From Gordonia asplenii (GTDB taxonomy: Bacteria > Actinomycetota > Actinomycetes > Mycobacteriales > Mycobacteriaceae), in contig NZ_JABBNB010000021.1 of the NCBI RefSeq assembly GCF_012933505.1, forward strand, positions 1-64,000: a stretch of DNA of 64,000 nucleotides, given 5' to 3'. Numbering within the stretch: the first letter of the stretch is position 1; each line of letters opens with the position of its first letter. Position numbers and translations under genes: made by a program. Shown here piece after piece: positions 17,865 through 26,985 of the stretch. The notes under the pieces were generated by a model, which searched no databases, was not told where the DNA came from, and saw only the letters and a list, made by a program, of their open reading frames with translations.

Positions 17865-18713
17865 GTGGAGGATGTGGATTCCACGGTCGAATTGAGAGAG
17901 TTCCTCATGAGCCGGCGAGCAAAGGTCTCGCCGGCTCAAGTCGGCTTGCCTGCCGGCGGGCGACGAAGGGTGGCGGGCCTTCGACGTCAGGAAGTTGCGA
18001 CGTTGGCGGGGGTGAGTCCGGACTACTATCTGCAGATCGAGCGAGGTCGGGCGCCGGGAGTCTCTGCCGAGGTACTCGGGTCGATCGCCCGGGTGCTGTT
18101 GCTCGACGACACCGAGCTGGACTATCTCTTCGAGCTGGCCGGCCTGCCACCGCGCCGCGCGGAGAGTTCGCCGTCGACGGTACCGACGATGGTGCAGTCG
18201 ATGATCGACTCCATGGCGACGATGCCGGTGATCGTGTTGGACCCGGCCCTGCACATCGTGGCAGGCAATCGTCTGGGCAATGCCCTGTACGCGGAGGTCA
18301 TCGAAAGGTCGCCGCACGTTCCGAACCTCGCGCGTTTCGTATTCCGTGACGAAGCGGCTCGACAGTTCTACGCGGAGTGGTCGGCGATGGCCGATCATGC
18401 CGTGTCACTGCTGCGCGCGGAGACGGCACGCCTGCCCGGCGGGCCGGCCGACGCAGTGGTCTCCGAGCTCATGACGACGAGTCCGGACTTCGCGGCGAGG
18501 TGGCACACGCACGACGTGGCCCGGCACGAGGTCGGCATCAAAGTCATCAACCATCCGAGTGCGGGTCAGCTGCGGCTCGCCTACCAGGGGCTCGACATAC
18601 CGGGGGGACAGGGATTGCGAGTGTTCGGCTACACCGCGGTCGCCGACGATGCGGACACCGTGGCGGGGTTGTCGAGGTTGGCCACCGACGCGCTCGAAAT
18701 AGCCGGGTTGTAG
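17865..18713 (+). CDS. XRE-family regulator with MmyB-like ligand-binding domain
   Basis: This 282-residue regulator has an N-terminal helix-turn-helix (VAGLRRQEVATLAGVSPDYY...IERG, about residues 35-65) and a C-terminal MmyB-like ligand-sensing domain (NRLGNALY, PNLARFVF, HDVARHEVGIK). MmyB-type regulators usually control a neighbouring gene. The GTG start at 17865 has no ribosome site and may be leaderless; GTG 17874 is an alternative. It is convergent with the hydrolase at 18740 and follows the Cys-type hydrolase, so either could be its target. Three proteins of this type occur in the window (also 20332 and 53152). Confidence 0.88.
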   Translation: MEDVDSTVELREFLMSRRAKVSPAQVGLPAGGRRRVAGLRRQEVATLAGVSPDYYLQIERGRAPGVSAEVLGSIARVLLLDDTELDYLFELAGLPPRRAESSPSTVPTMVQSMIDSMATMPVIVLDPALHIVAGNRLGNALYAEVIERSPHVPNLARFVFRDEAARQFYAEWSAMADHAVSLLRAETARLPGGPADAVVSELMTTSPDFAARWHTHDVARHEVGIKVINHPSAGQLRLAYQGLDIPGGQGLRVFGYTAVADDADTVAGLSRLATDALEIAGL

Positions 18714-18739
18714 TCGACGCCCCGGTCGGGTCGGGCTGG

Positions 18740-20152
18740 TCAGCCGCGTTGCGACCTCCAGTCGATCTCGGCGATGGCGAGGATCTCGGCGCGGTCGGCG
18801 TCGAGGAGGAATCCCTGCGCGATCGACGTGTCGAGGGCGTCGGTGAACTGCCGGAGGTAGTCGGTCATGCCGTGGGAATAGCGCGCGGCGAGTTCGACGG
18901 CGTCGAACGGCCGGGTGATCCCGAACAGGAAGGCGAAACCACTGCCGCCCTGCCCGACGCCGGCCAGTGTGGCGACCGGGGCGTCGACCCACGGGGTACG
19001 CACGCCGCCCAGCGCGATGCCGCGCTTGTCGCGGTCCAGGTCGTCGACGTCGTCGCGCAGTGACAGTCGGGGTGCTAGCGGTGGGGGCGAGCCCTCGTCA
19101 GCCCAGCGAACGAGGTGTTCGATCGCCGCCTGGGCGACATAGTGCTGTTGCGGTCCGGAGTTGATCGGCAGCTCGGTCGCTGAGCCGAGAACCTCCGACA
19201 CCGGTCGCAGTGCCGCGGCCAACCGCTGGACCGACGTTCCGTCGTCCTCATTTGCTGCCATCAGGTACGTGTCGGCGTGTGCGGTACCGGCGATTTCCCA
19301 GACGCGGATGCGATCGGTGTCCGGCTGCCGGAGCCGGCCCGCGCGCGACAGCGCGACGTCGGACTCGCTCTGCAGGACGAACACGGGGACTCGGGGATCG
19401 TCGCGGATGGGAACGGGGGTTTGGGCGGTGAACATTCTGACTGCGTCGGCGACCTGGTCGGATTCGACGGCGGCGGGTGTCGCCAGTCCGGTCGTCAGAT
19501 CGGCGGCGACCGCCGGTCGACCGTGCACCAGGTATCCGTCGATCACGCGAGCTGCCGGATCGACCGCGTTGATGTAGGTGACCAGGAACATCGCTGACTG
19601 GGAGTGCCCGATGGCGAGTATCTGGTGCGCGCGTTCGCCGCCGAGCACATCGCCGGCGCCTGACCTCAACAACTCCGCGACCTGGGTGAAGATGTCATAG
19701 CTGTATTCGTCGCCCGGGTGAGCGAGACAGCGGTATCTGTCGGCGTCGAGCGATTTGAGGTTGTGGCCCGCAACGAAGCCGCCGCCGTCGATGCCGGCGC
19801 GCTGGGCCGAGACTCCAACCCACGCGTGGCCGCTCCGGATGAGGTGGCGATGAACCAGCCCCCAATCGGGTGCCATGTCCGCGCCGGTCGACACATTGAG
19901 CCATTCGACGACGACGGTACCGCTGAATTTTGTGGAGTCGGTGGGCCGCCGGACGCGCAAGCGGGTCGCGAACGGTGCATTGCCGTCGAAGTCGGCCGTC
20001 CAGTCGGTGTCGTTTCGCCGACGGTACGCACTCGCGGTGCCCCGCAGAATGTACTCCCGATCGACGTAGCCCAGGGCCTCGAGGTCGTATCGCAGAGGTG
20101 CTACGTCAGGGATGGGACCCGACAGCGCTTCGACCTCGGGCATATCAGACAT
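18740..20152 (-). CDS. alpha/beta hydrolase domain protein (Abhydrolase_10-like)
   Basis: This 470-residue cytoplasmic protein of the Abhydrolase_10 type has a long N-terminal domain (YVDREYILRGTA, VVVEWLNVS), a nucleophile elbow GHSQSAMF and a late TAHADTYL segment likely to hold the catalytic His. Family members are esterase-like and mostly uncharacterised. I chose ATG 20152 because GGAGGG lies 8 bases upstream; an in-frame extension to 20230 lacks support. It runs in the same direction as the MmyB regulator at 20332, 179 bp away, and converges with the MmyB regulator at 17865. Confidence 0.75.
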   Translation of the reverse strand: MSDMPEVEALSGPIPDVAPLRYDLEALGYVDREYILRGTASAYRRRNDTDWTADFDGNAPFATRLRVRRPTDSTKFSGTVVVEWLNVSTGADMAPDWGLVHRHLIRSGHAWVGVSAQRAGIDGGGFVAGHNLKSLDADRYRCLAHPGDEYSYDIFTQVAELLRSGAGDVLGGERAHQILAIGHSQSAMFLVTYINAVDPAARVIDGYLVHGRPAVAADLTTGLATPAAVESDQVADAVRMFTAQTPVPIRDDPRVPVFVLQSESDVALSRAGRLRQPDTDRIRVWEIAGTAHADTYLMAANEDDGTSVQRLAAALRPVSEVLGSATELPINSGPQQHYVAQAAIEHLVRWADEGSPPPLAPRLSLRDDVDDLDRDKRGIALGGVRTPWVDAPVATLAGVGQGGSGFAFLFGITRPFDAVELAARYSHGMTDYLRQFTDALDTSIAQGFLLDADRAEILAIAEIDWRSQRG

Positions 20153-20331
20153 CAGAAATCCCTCCGTGAGCACGCGTCGTACCGGCCGCGACGGACGCGG
20201 CATTCCGTACGGGAAAAGTGTTGTGCGCAAACCCTATTGGCGAACCAGGGCGGTATTCAAGTGACATCTTTCGAAGTCGGTCTTCGATGGGACGAAAGCG
20301 GGTGGACTCAGCACGGCGCGTCACGCCCAGT

Positions 20332-21204
20332 TCAGTGTGAGACCGAGCCCGACTTGGGCGCCGAACTCCAGCTGGCCAGCAGCCGGAGGGCCTCATCGTC
20401 GGCCGATCCCGGTTCTGCGGCGTAGGCGACGAGGGACAACCCGCCCGGACCGTCGATCTCCAGCGCTTCGTAACTCAGGGTCACCTCGCCCACGACGTCG
20501 TGGCGAAAGCGCTTCACGCCACGACGATGTGCACGCACGTCGTGTGCGGCCCACCGTGTCCGGAATTCGTCACTGCGTGTGGCCAATTCGCCGACCAGAT
20601 TGGTAATCGCGCTGGCATAGGGGGTGCGGGCGGCGGCGAAGTGAAGCAGGGCGACGGCGTCGTCGGCAGATTTCGACCACGCCGGAAAGGTGTCCTCCGC
20701 GTGGGCGTCGAGGAAGAGGAATCGCGCCAGATTCGGTGCGTCCGTTGCACGTTCGAAGACCGGCGCGTAGAGCGCGCGGCCGAGTGCGTTGGCGGCGACG
20801 ATGTCGAGCTGTGGGTTCTGAACCAGCGCGGGCGATCCGGCCATCGACTCCAGGATGAGGCCGATCGTCGGCGGAACCTGTTGCCGCGACGATTGCCGAG
20901 ATGTCTTGCGGCCGCCCGATTTCGCGGTCGCGGCGCGGGCCAGATCGAACAGGTGGGTGGTCTCCTCTTCGGTCAGCCGCAATGCGTTCGCTATCGCCTG
21001 GAGCACCTCGTCGGAGACGCCCGCGACCTTTCCGCGTTCGATCTGGATGTAGTACTCGGAGCTGACACCAGCCAGCGTGGCGACCTCTTCGCGGCGGAGA
21101 CCGGCGACGCGGCGGCGGGGCCCGGAGATCAGACCGACCTGCTCGGGGGCGATCTTGGCCCGCCGCGTGGTGAGAAAGCCCTTGATGTCTTGCGCGAATT
21201 CCAT
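20332..21204 (-). CDS. XRE-family regulator with MmyB-like ligand-binding domain
   Basis: This 290-residue protein has a helix-turn-helix at about residues 30-60 (RRVAGLRREEVATLAGVSSEYYIQIERG) and an MmyB-type ligand-binding region (NALGRALY, PNLARFLF, HDVRAHRRGVKRF, GEVTLSYEALEI). A low-complexity Ser/Arg/Gln linker near residue 100 joins the two. It lies immediately upstream of the Abhydrolase_10 gene in the same direction, so the hydrolase is a reasonable target. It converges with nothing on its other side; the thioesterase gene points the same way. Confidence 0.88.
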   Translation of the reverse strand: MEFAQDIKGFLTTRRAKIAPEQVGLISGPRRRVAGLRREEVATLAGVSSEYYIQIERGKVAGVSDEVLQAIANALRLTEEETTHLFDLARAATAKSGGRKTSRQSSRQQVPPTIGLILESMAGSPALVQNPQLDIVAANALGRALYAPVFERATDAPNLARFLFLDAHAEDTFPAWSKSADDAVALLHFAAARTPYASAITNLVGELATRSDEFRTRWAAHDVRAHRRGVKRFRHDVVGEVTLSYEALEIDGPGGLSLVAYAAEPGSADDEALRLLASWSSAPKSGSVSH

Positions 21205-21296
21205 ATCGCTAGGCTAGGCCGCTCGGCGGGCCGGATGCAGGGGACGCTGGTACCCCCATGACCGCGTCCCGCTGGAACCCGCGGGCCAAGTGGGCG

Positions 21297-22145
21297 TCAC
21301 GGCTGCGGAAGCTCCAACGGGATGGGCTTGTTCGCCAGTCCGCTCATCGTGACGGTGCCGAACGGCCCGGCACGATCGAACATGATCGCCGTCGCTGTCA
21401 TGACGCCCCGGTCTTCGGTCCGGACGAGGGACTGCAGTCCGACGTCGGTCTCGCTGGGGAGCCGACTCAGATTGAGGCTGGCGTCGGCATTGATGAATTC
21501 CAGGCCACGCGACCCCAGGTTGGCGCTCGCGTTGATCAGATCGGCGACGCCGGCCACCGCCTGGAAGGGGGTTAGCGGCTCGCCGTCGACGGTCGGGGTG
21601 CCGAACTGCCACAGTCCTTTTCGACCGTCGTCGGCAGGTGTGTCGCCGGCCGGCAGCCATCCCGTTTCGCTGCGGTAGATCCGCTCGGTCAATGGGTCCG
21701 CCGGGGCCGCGGGCGGGGGTTGAGGAGACTCGGTGGTGCGCCACAGCCCCGATTCCGCCTCGGTGGGACACAGCAACAGCGCCGAGGCGCGCGCGACGAC
21801 GGTGGATCCTTGCTGAAGCGAGGCGTCGATCAGGCAGAGTCGACGACCCGCGCGCACCACCTCGGTATGCACCGCGGTCGGTTCCATGGCCGCGGGCCGG
21901 AACAGGTCGAGTGTCCACCTCGCGGGCTGCATCGCGCTCCGCTGAAGTTGTGCCGCAGCGGATTCGACGCCGCGCGCGAGGAGGGCACTGACTGCCATTC
22001 CGCGCATCTGGCCCGCGCCCCACCCGCTGCGCGCCAGCGGCAACGGCGTGAACAGTTCCTCGGCGCCGCCGGTGTTCCGCTCGAAGAAGGCGTGGCGGGG
22101 CGCCGGGGGAGAGGCGTGGTCGCGTAATGGTCGTGAGGCAGTCAT
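21297..22145 (-). CDS. acyl-CoA thioesterase-like (double hot-dog) protein
   Basis: This 282-residue protein resembles TesB-type thioesterases with two hot-dog folds: WTLDLFRPA followed by EVVRAGRRLCLIDASLQQGSTVVARASALLL in the first half, and LINASANLGSRGLEFINADASLNLSRLP in the second. It would hydrolyse acyl-CoA to the acid and CoA. The gene seems leaderless: a perfect TATAAT box lies 8 bases before the ATG with no ribosome site. A divergent intergenic boundary is absent; an aldehyde dehydrogenase ends 60 bp upstream on the same strand. Confidence 0.75.
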   Translation of the reverse strand: MTASRPLRDHASPPAPRHAFFERNTGGAEELFTPLPLARSGWGAGQMRGMAVSALLARGVESAAAQLQRSAMQPARWTLDLFRPAAMEPTAVHTEVVRAGRRLCLIDASLQQGSTVVARASALLLCPTEAESGLWRTTESPQPPPAAPADPLTERIYRSETGWLPAGDTPADDGRKGLWQFGTPTVDGEPLTPFQAVAGVADLINASANLGSRGLEFINADASLNLSRLPSETDVGLQSLVRTEDRGVMTATAIMFDRAGPFGTVTMSGLANKPIPLELPQP

Positions 22146-22153
22146 TTTTGTAT

Positions 22154-22159
22154 ATTATA
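22154..22159 (-). promoter_or_regulatory. -10 box (TATAAT) of a leaderless promoter
   Basis: On the minus strand TATAAT ends 8 bases before the thioesterase ATG (22145). That spacing would place transcription initiation at or beside the start codon. No Shine-Dalgarno sequence is present. A weak TGCGAC lies at the -35 distance. Confidence 0.7.
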
Positions 22160-22205
22160 CGAGGACTGACGGTGCAGTCGCATCGAAGACCGAGGTTCCC
22201 GGTAC

Positions 22206-23666
22206 CTACAACGGCCACTGCATGTGCTTGACCTCGAAGAACTCGCGGAAGCCCTCTTCGCCGCCCTCTCGTCCGATGCCGCTGTGGCCGGGCCCGCCCC
22301 ACGGCGCGTCGGCGCGCATTCCGCCGCCACCGTTGACGGTGACCGTGCCCGAGCGCAGCCGCCTGCCGAACGCGATCGCCTCCGGCGTCGGCCCCCAGAC
22401 GTTGGCGTTGAGCGCGTAACGGACCCCGTTGGCCAGTCGTGCGGCTTCGTCGAGGTCGGCGTAGGGCATGATCACGCCGACCGGTGCGAATAGCTCCTCC
22501 TGGGCGACCTCCGCGGAGTTCGGGACACCGGTCACCAGGGTCGCCTCGAGGAAGTAGCCGTCGTCGAGACCCGACGGCCGCCCACCGCCGACGGGTAGTC
22601 GCGCACCCGAGTCGACGGCGCGCGTAAGCACCCCCTCGACGCGATCGCGGTGCTCACCGGTGATCAACGGACCGAGGATCGTGTCGGGCGCGAACGGGTC
22701 GCCGATCGTCAGCGTCGCCAGGAATTCTGCCGACCGTTCCACGTACTCGTCCAGATCCTCCTGCGGCACAAAGGTTCTCGTCGTCGCTCCGCACGCCTGA
22801 CCGCTGTTGCGGGTGAAGCGCATCGTCGACGCCGGCACCGCGGTGGCGATGTCGGCACCCGGCAGGACGATGTTGGGGGATTTGCCGCCGAGTTCGAGGA
22901 CGGTCTTGGTGAGATTGGGTGCCGCAAGTTCCAGGATCTTGCTCCCGACGGCGGGCGAGCCGGTGAAGGTCACCAGGTCGACGGCGGGCGAGCCGGCGAC
23001 ACCCGCCGTGACCTCCGGTGTACCGAAAACGAAATTCACTGCGCCCCTGGGGAATCCGGCCTCTTCGAACAGCTTCACCACCGCCGCGGTCAGCAGCACC
23101 GCCCGCGGCGACGTGACGAGCACCGTCGAACAGCCGGCCGCGAGCGCGCCACCGAGCTTGTATGCGCACATCATCACCGGAACGTTGTAGGCGACGACGG
23201 CGGCTACCACACCGACCGGGTCGCGTACGAGCATGCCGCTGGTGGTGATCGGGCTGCGGTGCAACGGCATCGGCTGCTCGACGCCGTCGCGTGGTCCGCG
23301 TACCGCGGCGTCGGCGAACCAACGGAAGAAGGTGGCGGGCAGGTCGACGTGCAGCGTCGGCCCACCGGAGATCGGTGTGCCGACTTCCGCCGCCGCCAGC
23401 GCGACCAACGAATCACGTTCGCGCTCAAGCAAATCGGCGAATCGGTGCAAGAGTACACCGCGGTCGGCGGGGGCGAGGCGACTCCATTCGCCGCCGTCGA
23501 AGGCGCGCCGGGCGGCAGCGACCGCTGCCGCGGTCTGCGCGGGATCCGCGCCACCGGACTGCGCGATCACCCGTCCGGTGCCCGGGCTGACGGTGGTGAC
23601 CGGCGCACCCCCACCGCGCTCCCAGCGTCCGTCGATGAAGCATTCGGCGGAGGTGTAGGTGGTCAT
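22206..23666 (-). CDS. aldehyde dehydrogenase family protein
   Basis: This 486-residue ALDH-superfamily enzyme has Glu in LELGGKSPNIV, Cys in RNSGQACGATTR and Asn in VVAYNVPV, where most relatives have PWNxP. The ATG at 23666 follows GAAAGGAAA; a long in-frame extension runs back through repeats and an antisense region and is not real. It is downstream of the first Hyu cassette and its SDR but separated from them by 330 bp of repeats, so it may be transcribed on its own. Substrate unknown. Confidence 0.87.
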   Translation of the reverse strand: MTTYTSAECFIDGRWERGGGAPVTTVSPGTGRVIAQSGGADPAQTAAAVAAARRAFDGGEWSRLAPADRGVLLHRFADLLERERDSLVALAAAEVGTPISGGPTLHVDLPATFFRWFADAAVRGPRDGVEQPMPLHRSPITTSGMLVRDPVGVVAAVVAYNVPVMMCAYKLGGALAAGCSTVLVTSPRAVLLTAAVVKLFEEAGFPRGAVNFVFGTPEVTAGVAGSPAVDLVTFTGSPAVGSKILELAAPNLTKTVLELGGKSPNIVLPGADIATAVPASTMRFTRNSGQACGATTRTFVPQEDLDEYVERSAEFLATLTIGDPFAPDTILGPLITGEHRDRVEGVLTRAVDSGARLPVGGGRPSGLDDGYFLEATLVTGVPNSAEVAQEELFAPVGVIMPYADLDEAARLANGVRYALNANVWGPTPEAIAFGRRLRSGTVTVNGGGGMRADAPWGGPGHSGIGREGGEEGFREFFEVKHMQWPL

Positions 23667-23744
23667 GGGTGTTTCCTTTCGGCGGTCGATGTACGCGACC
23701 GGTTGATGAAGCTCGAAGGGTGGTGATTGGTGTGGACGGCGACC

Positions 23745-23810
23745 CACTGCGCGGGTTGAGCCGGGCCACTGCGCGGGTTGAGCCGGGCCACTGCGCTGGT
23801 TGAGCCGGGC
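23745..23810. repeat. 22-bp tandem repeat, three copies
   Basis: The unit CACTGCGCGGGTTGAGCCGGGC is present at 23745-23766 and 23767-23788, with a one-base variant at 23789-23810. The unit contains the GGTTGAGCCGGGC end of the dispersed repeat that follows immediately. Confidence 0.9.
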
Positions 23811-23975
23811 CGGAGCGTTAGCGAAGGTCCGTGTCGAAACCACCGAAGCCAGCGATGTCACCGCACCAAACTCGTAGCGACAGTTGGTCATTCGGCTCAC
23901 CGTGGTTTCGACACGGGCGCGTCTCGCTGCGCTCGTCGAGCCCGGCTCAACCAGCAGGATTGCCCGGCTCAACCG
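23799..23975. repeat. dispersed repeat element, copy 1
   Basis: This element of about 150-175 bp is bounded on the left by GGTTGAGCCGGGCCGGAGCG and on the right by CGAGCCCGGCTCAACC, with inner inverted arms at 23831-23843 and 23902-23914 (GTGTCGAAACCAC/GTGGTTTCGACAC, perfect 13 bp). Its centre (around AAACTCGTAGCG to GGTCATTCG) is closely repeated at 29.2-29.3 kb in the same orientation. It has no coding capacity and lies between two same-strand genes. Confidence 0.8.
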
Positions 23976-24000
23976 GCGGATCGCGGTGCCCGGCGGCCGA

Positions 24001-24768
24001 TCAGCCTGCCAGGTAGCCGCCGTCGACGACGAACTCTCCGCCGCTGGCATACCCCGAGCGATCCGACAGCAGCCAGATCGCCATCTGCGCGATGTCGTCG
24101 GGCTGCGCGAGGCGCCCGGCCGGTATGCGCGTGTACAGCGCGTCGCCGAGCAGTCGTTTCGCCTGCGCCATCAGCGCGGTGTCGGTGTAGCCGGGGCACA
24201 GCGCGTTGACGCGGATCGTCGGGCCGTATTCGATGGCGGCGGTCTTCGTCAGTCCGATGACGCCGTGTTTGCCGGCCGAATATCCGGCGGTCCGCTTGAA
24301 GCCGGTCAGCCCGGCGAGCGACGCGGTGTTGACGATCGCGCCGCCGCCCTGCGATTCCATCTGGGTGAGTTCGGCGCGCAGACACCGCCATGTGGTCTTG
24401 AGATTCACCGCGATGGCCAGGTCGAACTTGTCCTCGTCCCATTCGCCGACGCGCCGATCACCCTGCCCGATCTGGCCGCCGCTCACTCCGGCGTTGTTGA
24501 ACGCGCCGTCGAGGCGGCCGTACTCGGCGACCGCGGAGGCAACTAGCGCGTCCACGTCGGCGCGGACGGTGAGGTCGGCCCGAACGCCGATCGCCCGACC
24601 GCCCGCCGCGCGGACGGCGTCGACGGTGTCGGCGAGGCCGTCGGCGGACAGATCCGAGAGGATCAGTCGGGCACCTTCGGCTGCCGCCAGCAGCGCCGAC
24701 GCCCGCCCGATTCCGCCTGCCGCACCGGTGATGAGGACGGCCTTGCCGTCGAGGAGTCCAGCGCTCAT
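24001..24768 (-). CDS. short-chain dehydrogenase/reductase
   Basis: This 255-residue classical SDR has TGAAGGIGRA for NAD(P) binding, NNAGV, Ser in NTASLAG, catalytic YSAGK, and the C-terminal GGEFVVDGGYL. It would interconvert an alcohol and a ketone in the cytoplasm. The ATG at 24768 starts five bases after the stop of the small Cys4 gene, so it is the last gene of the first Hyu cassette. If the cassette handles a ketone or its carboxylation product, this enzyme may supply or consume that ketone; this is inference. Confidence 0.88.
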   Translation of the reverse strand: MSAGLLDGKAVLITGAAGGIGRASALLAAAEGARLILSDLSADGLADTVDAVRAAGGRAIGVRADLTVRADVDALVASAVAEYGRLDGAFNNAGVSGGQIGQGDRRVGEWDEDKFDLAIAVNLKTTWRCLRAELTQMESQGGGAIVNTASLAGLTGFKRTAGYSAGKHGVIGLTKTAAIEYGPTIRVNALCPGYTDTALMAQAKRLLGDALYTRIPAGRLAQPDDIAQMAIWLLSDRSGYASGGEFVVDGGYLAG

Positions 24769-24773
24769 CTCAC

Positions 24774-25034
24774 TCACCCGACCCGCGAGGCGGGCCAGTC
24801 GTGGGCGGGGGAGCGCCACGCGGGCCAATTGTCTTGCGGCTCAGGACGAGTCACCGACACGTGGTGAAAACACGTCTGACACTTGACGACCATGCGCGGG
24901 CCGAGGTAGTTCGCGACCGGGTAGCGCGCGAGATCGGTTGCGCCACAGGCCTCGCAGGTGCCGTCGACGGGCTTCTTCTCGACGTAGACACGCGCGGTTT
25001 CGGGACGGGGGAACAGGAGTCGATCGACTGCCAT
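24774..25034 (-). CDS. small Cys4 (zinc-ribbon) protein of Hyu cassette 1, acetone-carboxylase-gamma-like
   Basis: This 86-residue protein has two CxxC knuckles (Cys27, Cys30, Cys52, Cys55; C-x2-C-x21-C-x2-C), consistent with one zinc site. It is a clear paralogue of the 67-residue protein at 31594: same Cys spacing, the shared PVDGxC and MVVKC/TVVKC blocks, and a Thr-Arg tail. Both sit directly beside a HyuA/HyuB pair. Small Cys-rich subunits of this kind are known as gamma subunits in acetone-carboxylase-type enzymes; assignment here rests on context and motif. It begins 13 bp after the HyuB stop. Confidence 0.75.
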   Translation of the reverse strand: MAVDRLLFPRPETARVYVEKKPVDGTCEACGATDLARYPVANYLGPRMVVKCQTCFHHVSVTRPEPQDNWPAWRSPAHDWPASRVG

Positions 25035-25047
25035 GGGACTGCCTTTC

Positions 25048-26985
25048 TCAGATGGTCCAGTGCTGCGGGATGGCGAGGGGCACCTGCCAGGTGCCCGCGG
25101 TACGTTCGGCGGCCAGCCGAGCGCGTTCGGCGTTGGTCGCCTCGGCGTCGACGGCGTCGTCGACGATGATCACGCCGTAGGCCAGGCGCGCGAAGTCGAT
25201 GCTGGTGAGTCCGGCGCGCACGTCGGCGGCCACCCGCTCAACGTCGCGGTGCAGCGGATCACCCCAGCCACCACCGCCGCCGATCAGGAAGCGGATCGCG
25301 TCACCCTGCCTGACCAGCATGTTGGAGAACTTGCCGGTGCGGTACCGCGCGCCCCGGCCGAACTCGCCGGTGACCGGATCGGGGCGGCCGTCTTCGTCGA
25401 ACATTCCGAAGAGCGGCTCGGCTCCGCGTAGGTCGAGCGGGTCGCCGTGGTCGGCGAGGTCGAAGTTCGGGATGTACCAACCGAACGCGGGGGTTCCCGC
25501 GCCGCCGCCGTTCGCGCCGGGAGCGCCTCGGCGCAGCCGGTCGGCGACGACGGTGATCAGCGTGTCCGACTCGGCCAGGATCGAGTACACCGATCCGAGT
25601 CCGCCGCGGAATTCGCCCGCACCAGCCGTGTCGGCGACGATCTCGTGCTGCACCACGACCAACGGGCTCTCGATCTCGACGTGCTCCTGGACGGAGGTGC
25701 GGCAGTTGCCGATGGGGGTCACGCAGAAAGACACACCGTCCTCTTTCCACGTGCCGCCCCAGCCGCCGCCGCCGAGGCCGTAGGCACCCCACGGGGTTCC
25801 CTCGTGCCCGGGCCGCGAATCGATGCCGCTGAATCCGACGTAGAGTGCGGTGCCGGTGTCGGGGGCGAAGGATTGCTCGGTCGCCTGGCTCAGCGCCTGG
25901 GTCACGACATTGATGGCGCGCGGCCCGATGTCGGCATGGCTGGAGCAGCTCGACGGCGGGAGCACCTGCACGACGCTGCCCGCGGGCAGCAGTACGTCGA
26001 TGGGGCGCAGCGTGCCGCTGTTGACCGGCGTCGACGGGTCGACCATCAGTTTCACCGCTTCGATGCATCGACCCGCCTCGCACCAGGCGGTTCCGCAGTT
26101 GCCCAGCGGCTGGCGGCCGGAGCCGGAGAAGTCGATCTCCATCGAGTCGCCGCGCACCCGAACGGTGACGTTGACCGGGATCTGCTCATCGGTGACGCCG
26201 TCCTCGTCGAGGAAGTCTTCGGCGGTGTAGTCGCCATCGGGGATGGCGGCGATACCCCGGCGCATGCTGGCTTCGGTGGCGTCGATCGCGTAACGGCCGG
26301 CGGCGCGCACCTGGTCGAGTCCGCCGCGGGTGATCAGGTCCTGCAGCTGCCGTTCGCCGACGACGAGGCATCCGTGCAGGGCCCGCAGATCGCCGAGGAC
26401 GAGGTGCGGCACGCGGTTGTTCTCCAACAGGAAGTTGAACGTCGACCGCACCGGCACGTCGTTGGCGTACAGCATCGTCGGCGGCAGTTTGAGCTGCTCT
26501 TCGAAGTGCGTCTGCGCTCCGTTGGAGAAGCCGCCGGGAATGGGGCCGCCGAGGTCGACGAGGTGCGACGTCGACTGCAGCAGGAATTCGACCCGACCGT
26601 TGACGAACACCGGTCGGAACAGATTGACGTCGGCCTGGTGCAGCGAGCCGCGCCACGGGTCGTTGGTGAAGATGACGTCGCCGGGCTGCATCTGCTCGAC
26701 GTCCCAATCGTCCATGACGAAGTTCGCGATGTGCGGTGCCACAAAGGCGTGCTGCATGCAGCCTTCCCACAGCGCGGCCGCCTCCCAGCCCTCGTCGGTG
26801 CGCATGTGAATCACGACGGTGCAGTCGAGGATGTCACGGCAGACCGGCGAGAAGGCGCTGCGCATCAGGGAGTCGAGCATCTCGCGGCCGACTTCGATGA
26901 GGCCGTAGCGCAGGATGTCCAGTTCGACGTCGGTGACTGATTCGGTGGCGACTGGTTCGGCTGCGGAATCGGTGGTGAGGGTCAT
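25048..26985 (-). CDS. HyuB-type subunit (hydantoinase B / oxoprolinase / acetone carboxylase alpha superfamily), cassette 1
   Basis: This 645-residue HyuB-superfamily protein has FSPVCRDILDC near the N-terminus, PGDVIFTNDPWRGSLHQADVN, HLVDLGGPIPGGFS, GLGGGGWGGTW, and the C-terminal glycine loop IGGGGGWGDP. These proteins pair with HyuA-type ATPases in N-methylhydantoinases, 5-oxoprolinases and ketone carboxylases. The start codon overlaps the HyuA stop (ATGA), so the two are made together. The small Cys4 gene follows directly, which favours a carboxylase-like complex over a simple hydantoinase. The physiological substrate is unknown. Confidence 0.85.
   Translation of the reverse strand: MTLTTDSAAEPVATESVTDVELDILRYGLIEVGREMLDSLMRSAFSPVCRDILDCTVVIHMRTDEGWEAAALWEGCMQHAFVAPHIANFVMDDWDVEQMQPGDVIFTNDPWRGSLHQADVNLFRPVFVNGRVEFLLQSTSHLVDLGGPIPGGFSNGAQTHFEEQLKLPPTMLYANDVPVRSTFNFLLENNRVPHLVLGDLRALHGCLVVGERQLQDLITRGGLDQVRAAGRYAIDATEASMRRGIAAIPDGDYTAEDFLDEDGVTDEQIPVNVTVRVRGDSMEIDFSGSGRQPLGNCGTAWCEAGRCIEAVKLMVDPSTPVNSGTLRPIDVLLPAGSVVQVLPPSSCSSHADIGPRAINVVTQALSQATEQSFAPDTGTALYVGFSGIDSRPGHEGTPWGAYGLGGGGWGGTWKEDGVSFCVTPIGNCRTSVQEHVEIESPLVVVQHEIVADTAGAGEFRGGLGSVYSILAESDTLITVVADRLRRGAPGANGGGAGTPAFGWYIPNFDLADHGDPLDLRGAEPLFGMFDEDGRPDPVTGEFGRGARYRTGKFSNMLVRQGDAIRFLIGGGGGWGDPLHRDVERVAADVRAGLTSIDFARLAYGVIIVDDAVDAEATNAERARLAAERTAGTWQVPLAIPQHWTI

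Noticed and set aside
23799..23975. CRISPR array
   Set aside because: The repeats are adjacent or inverted, without unique spacers of regular length, and no cas gene is near.
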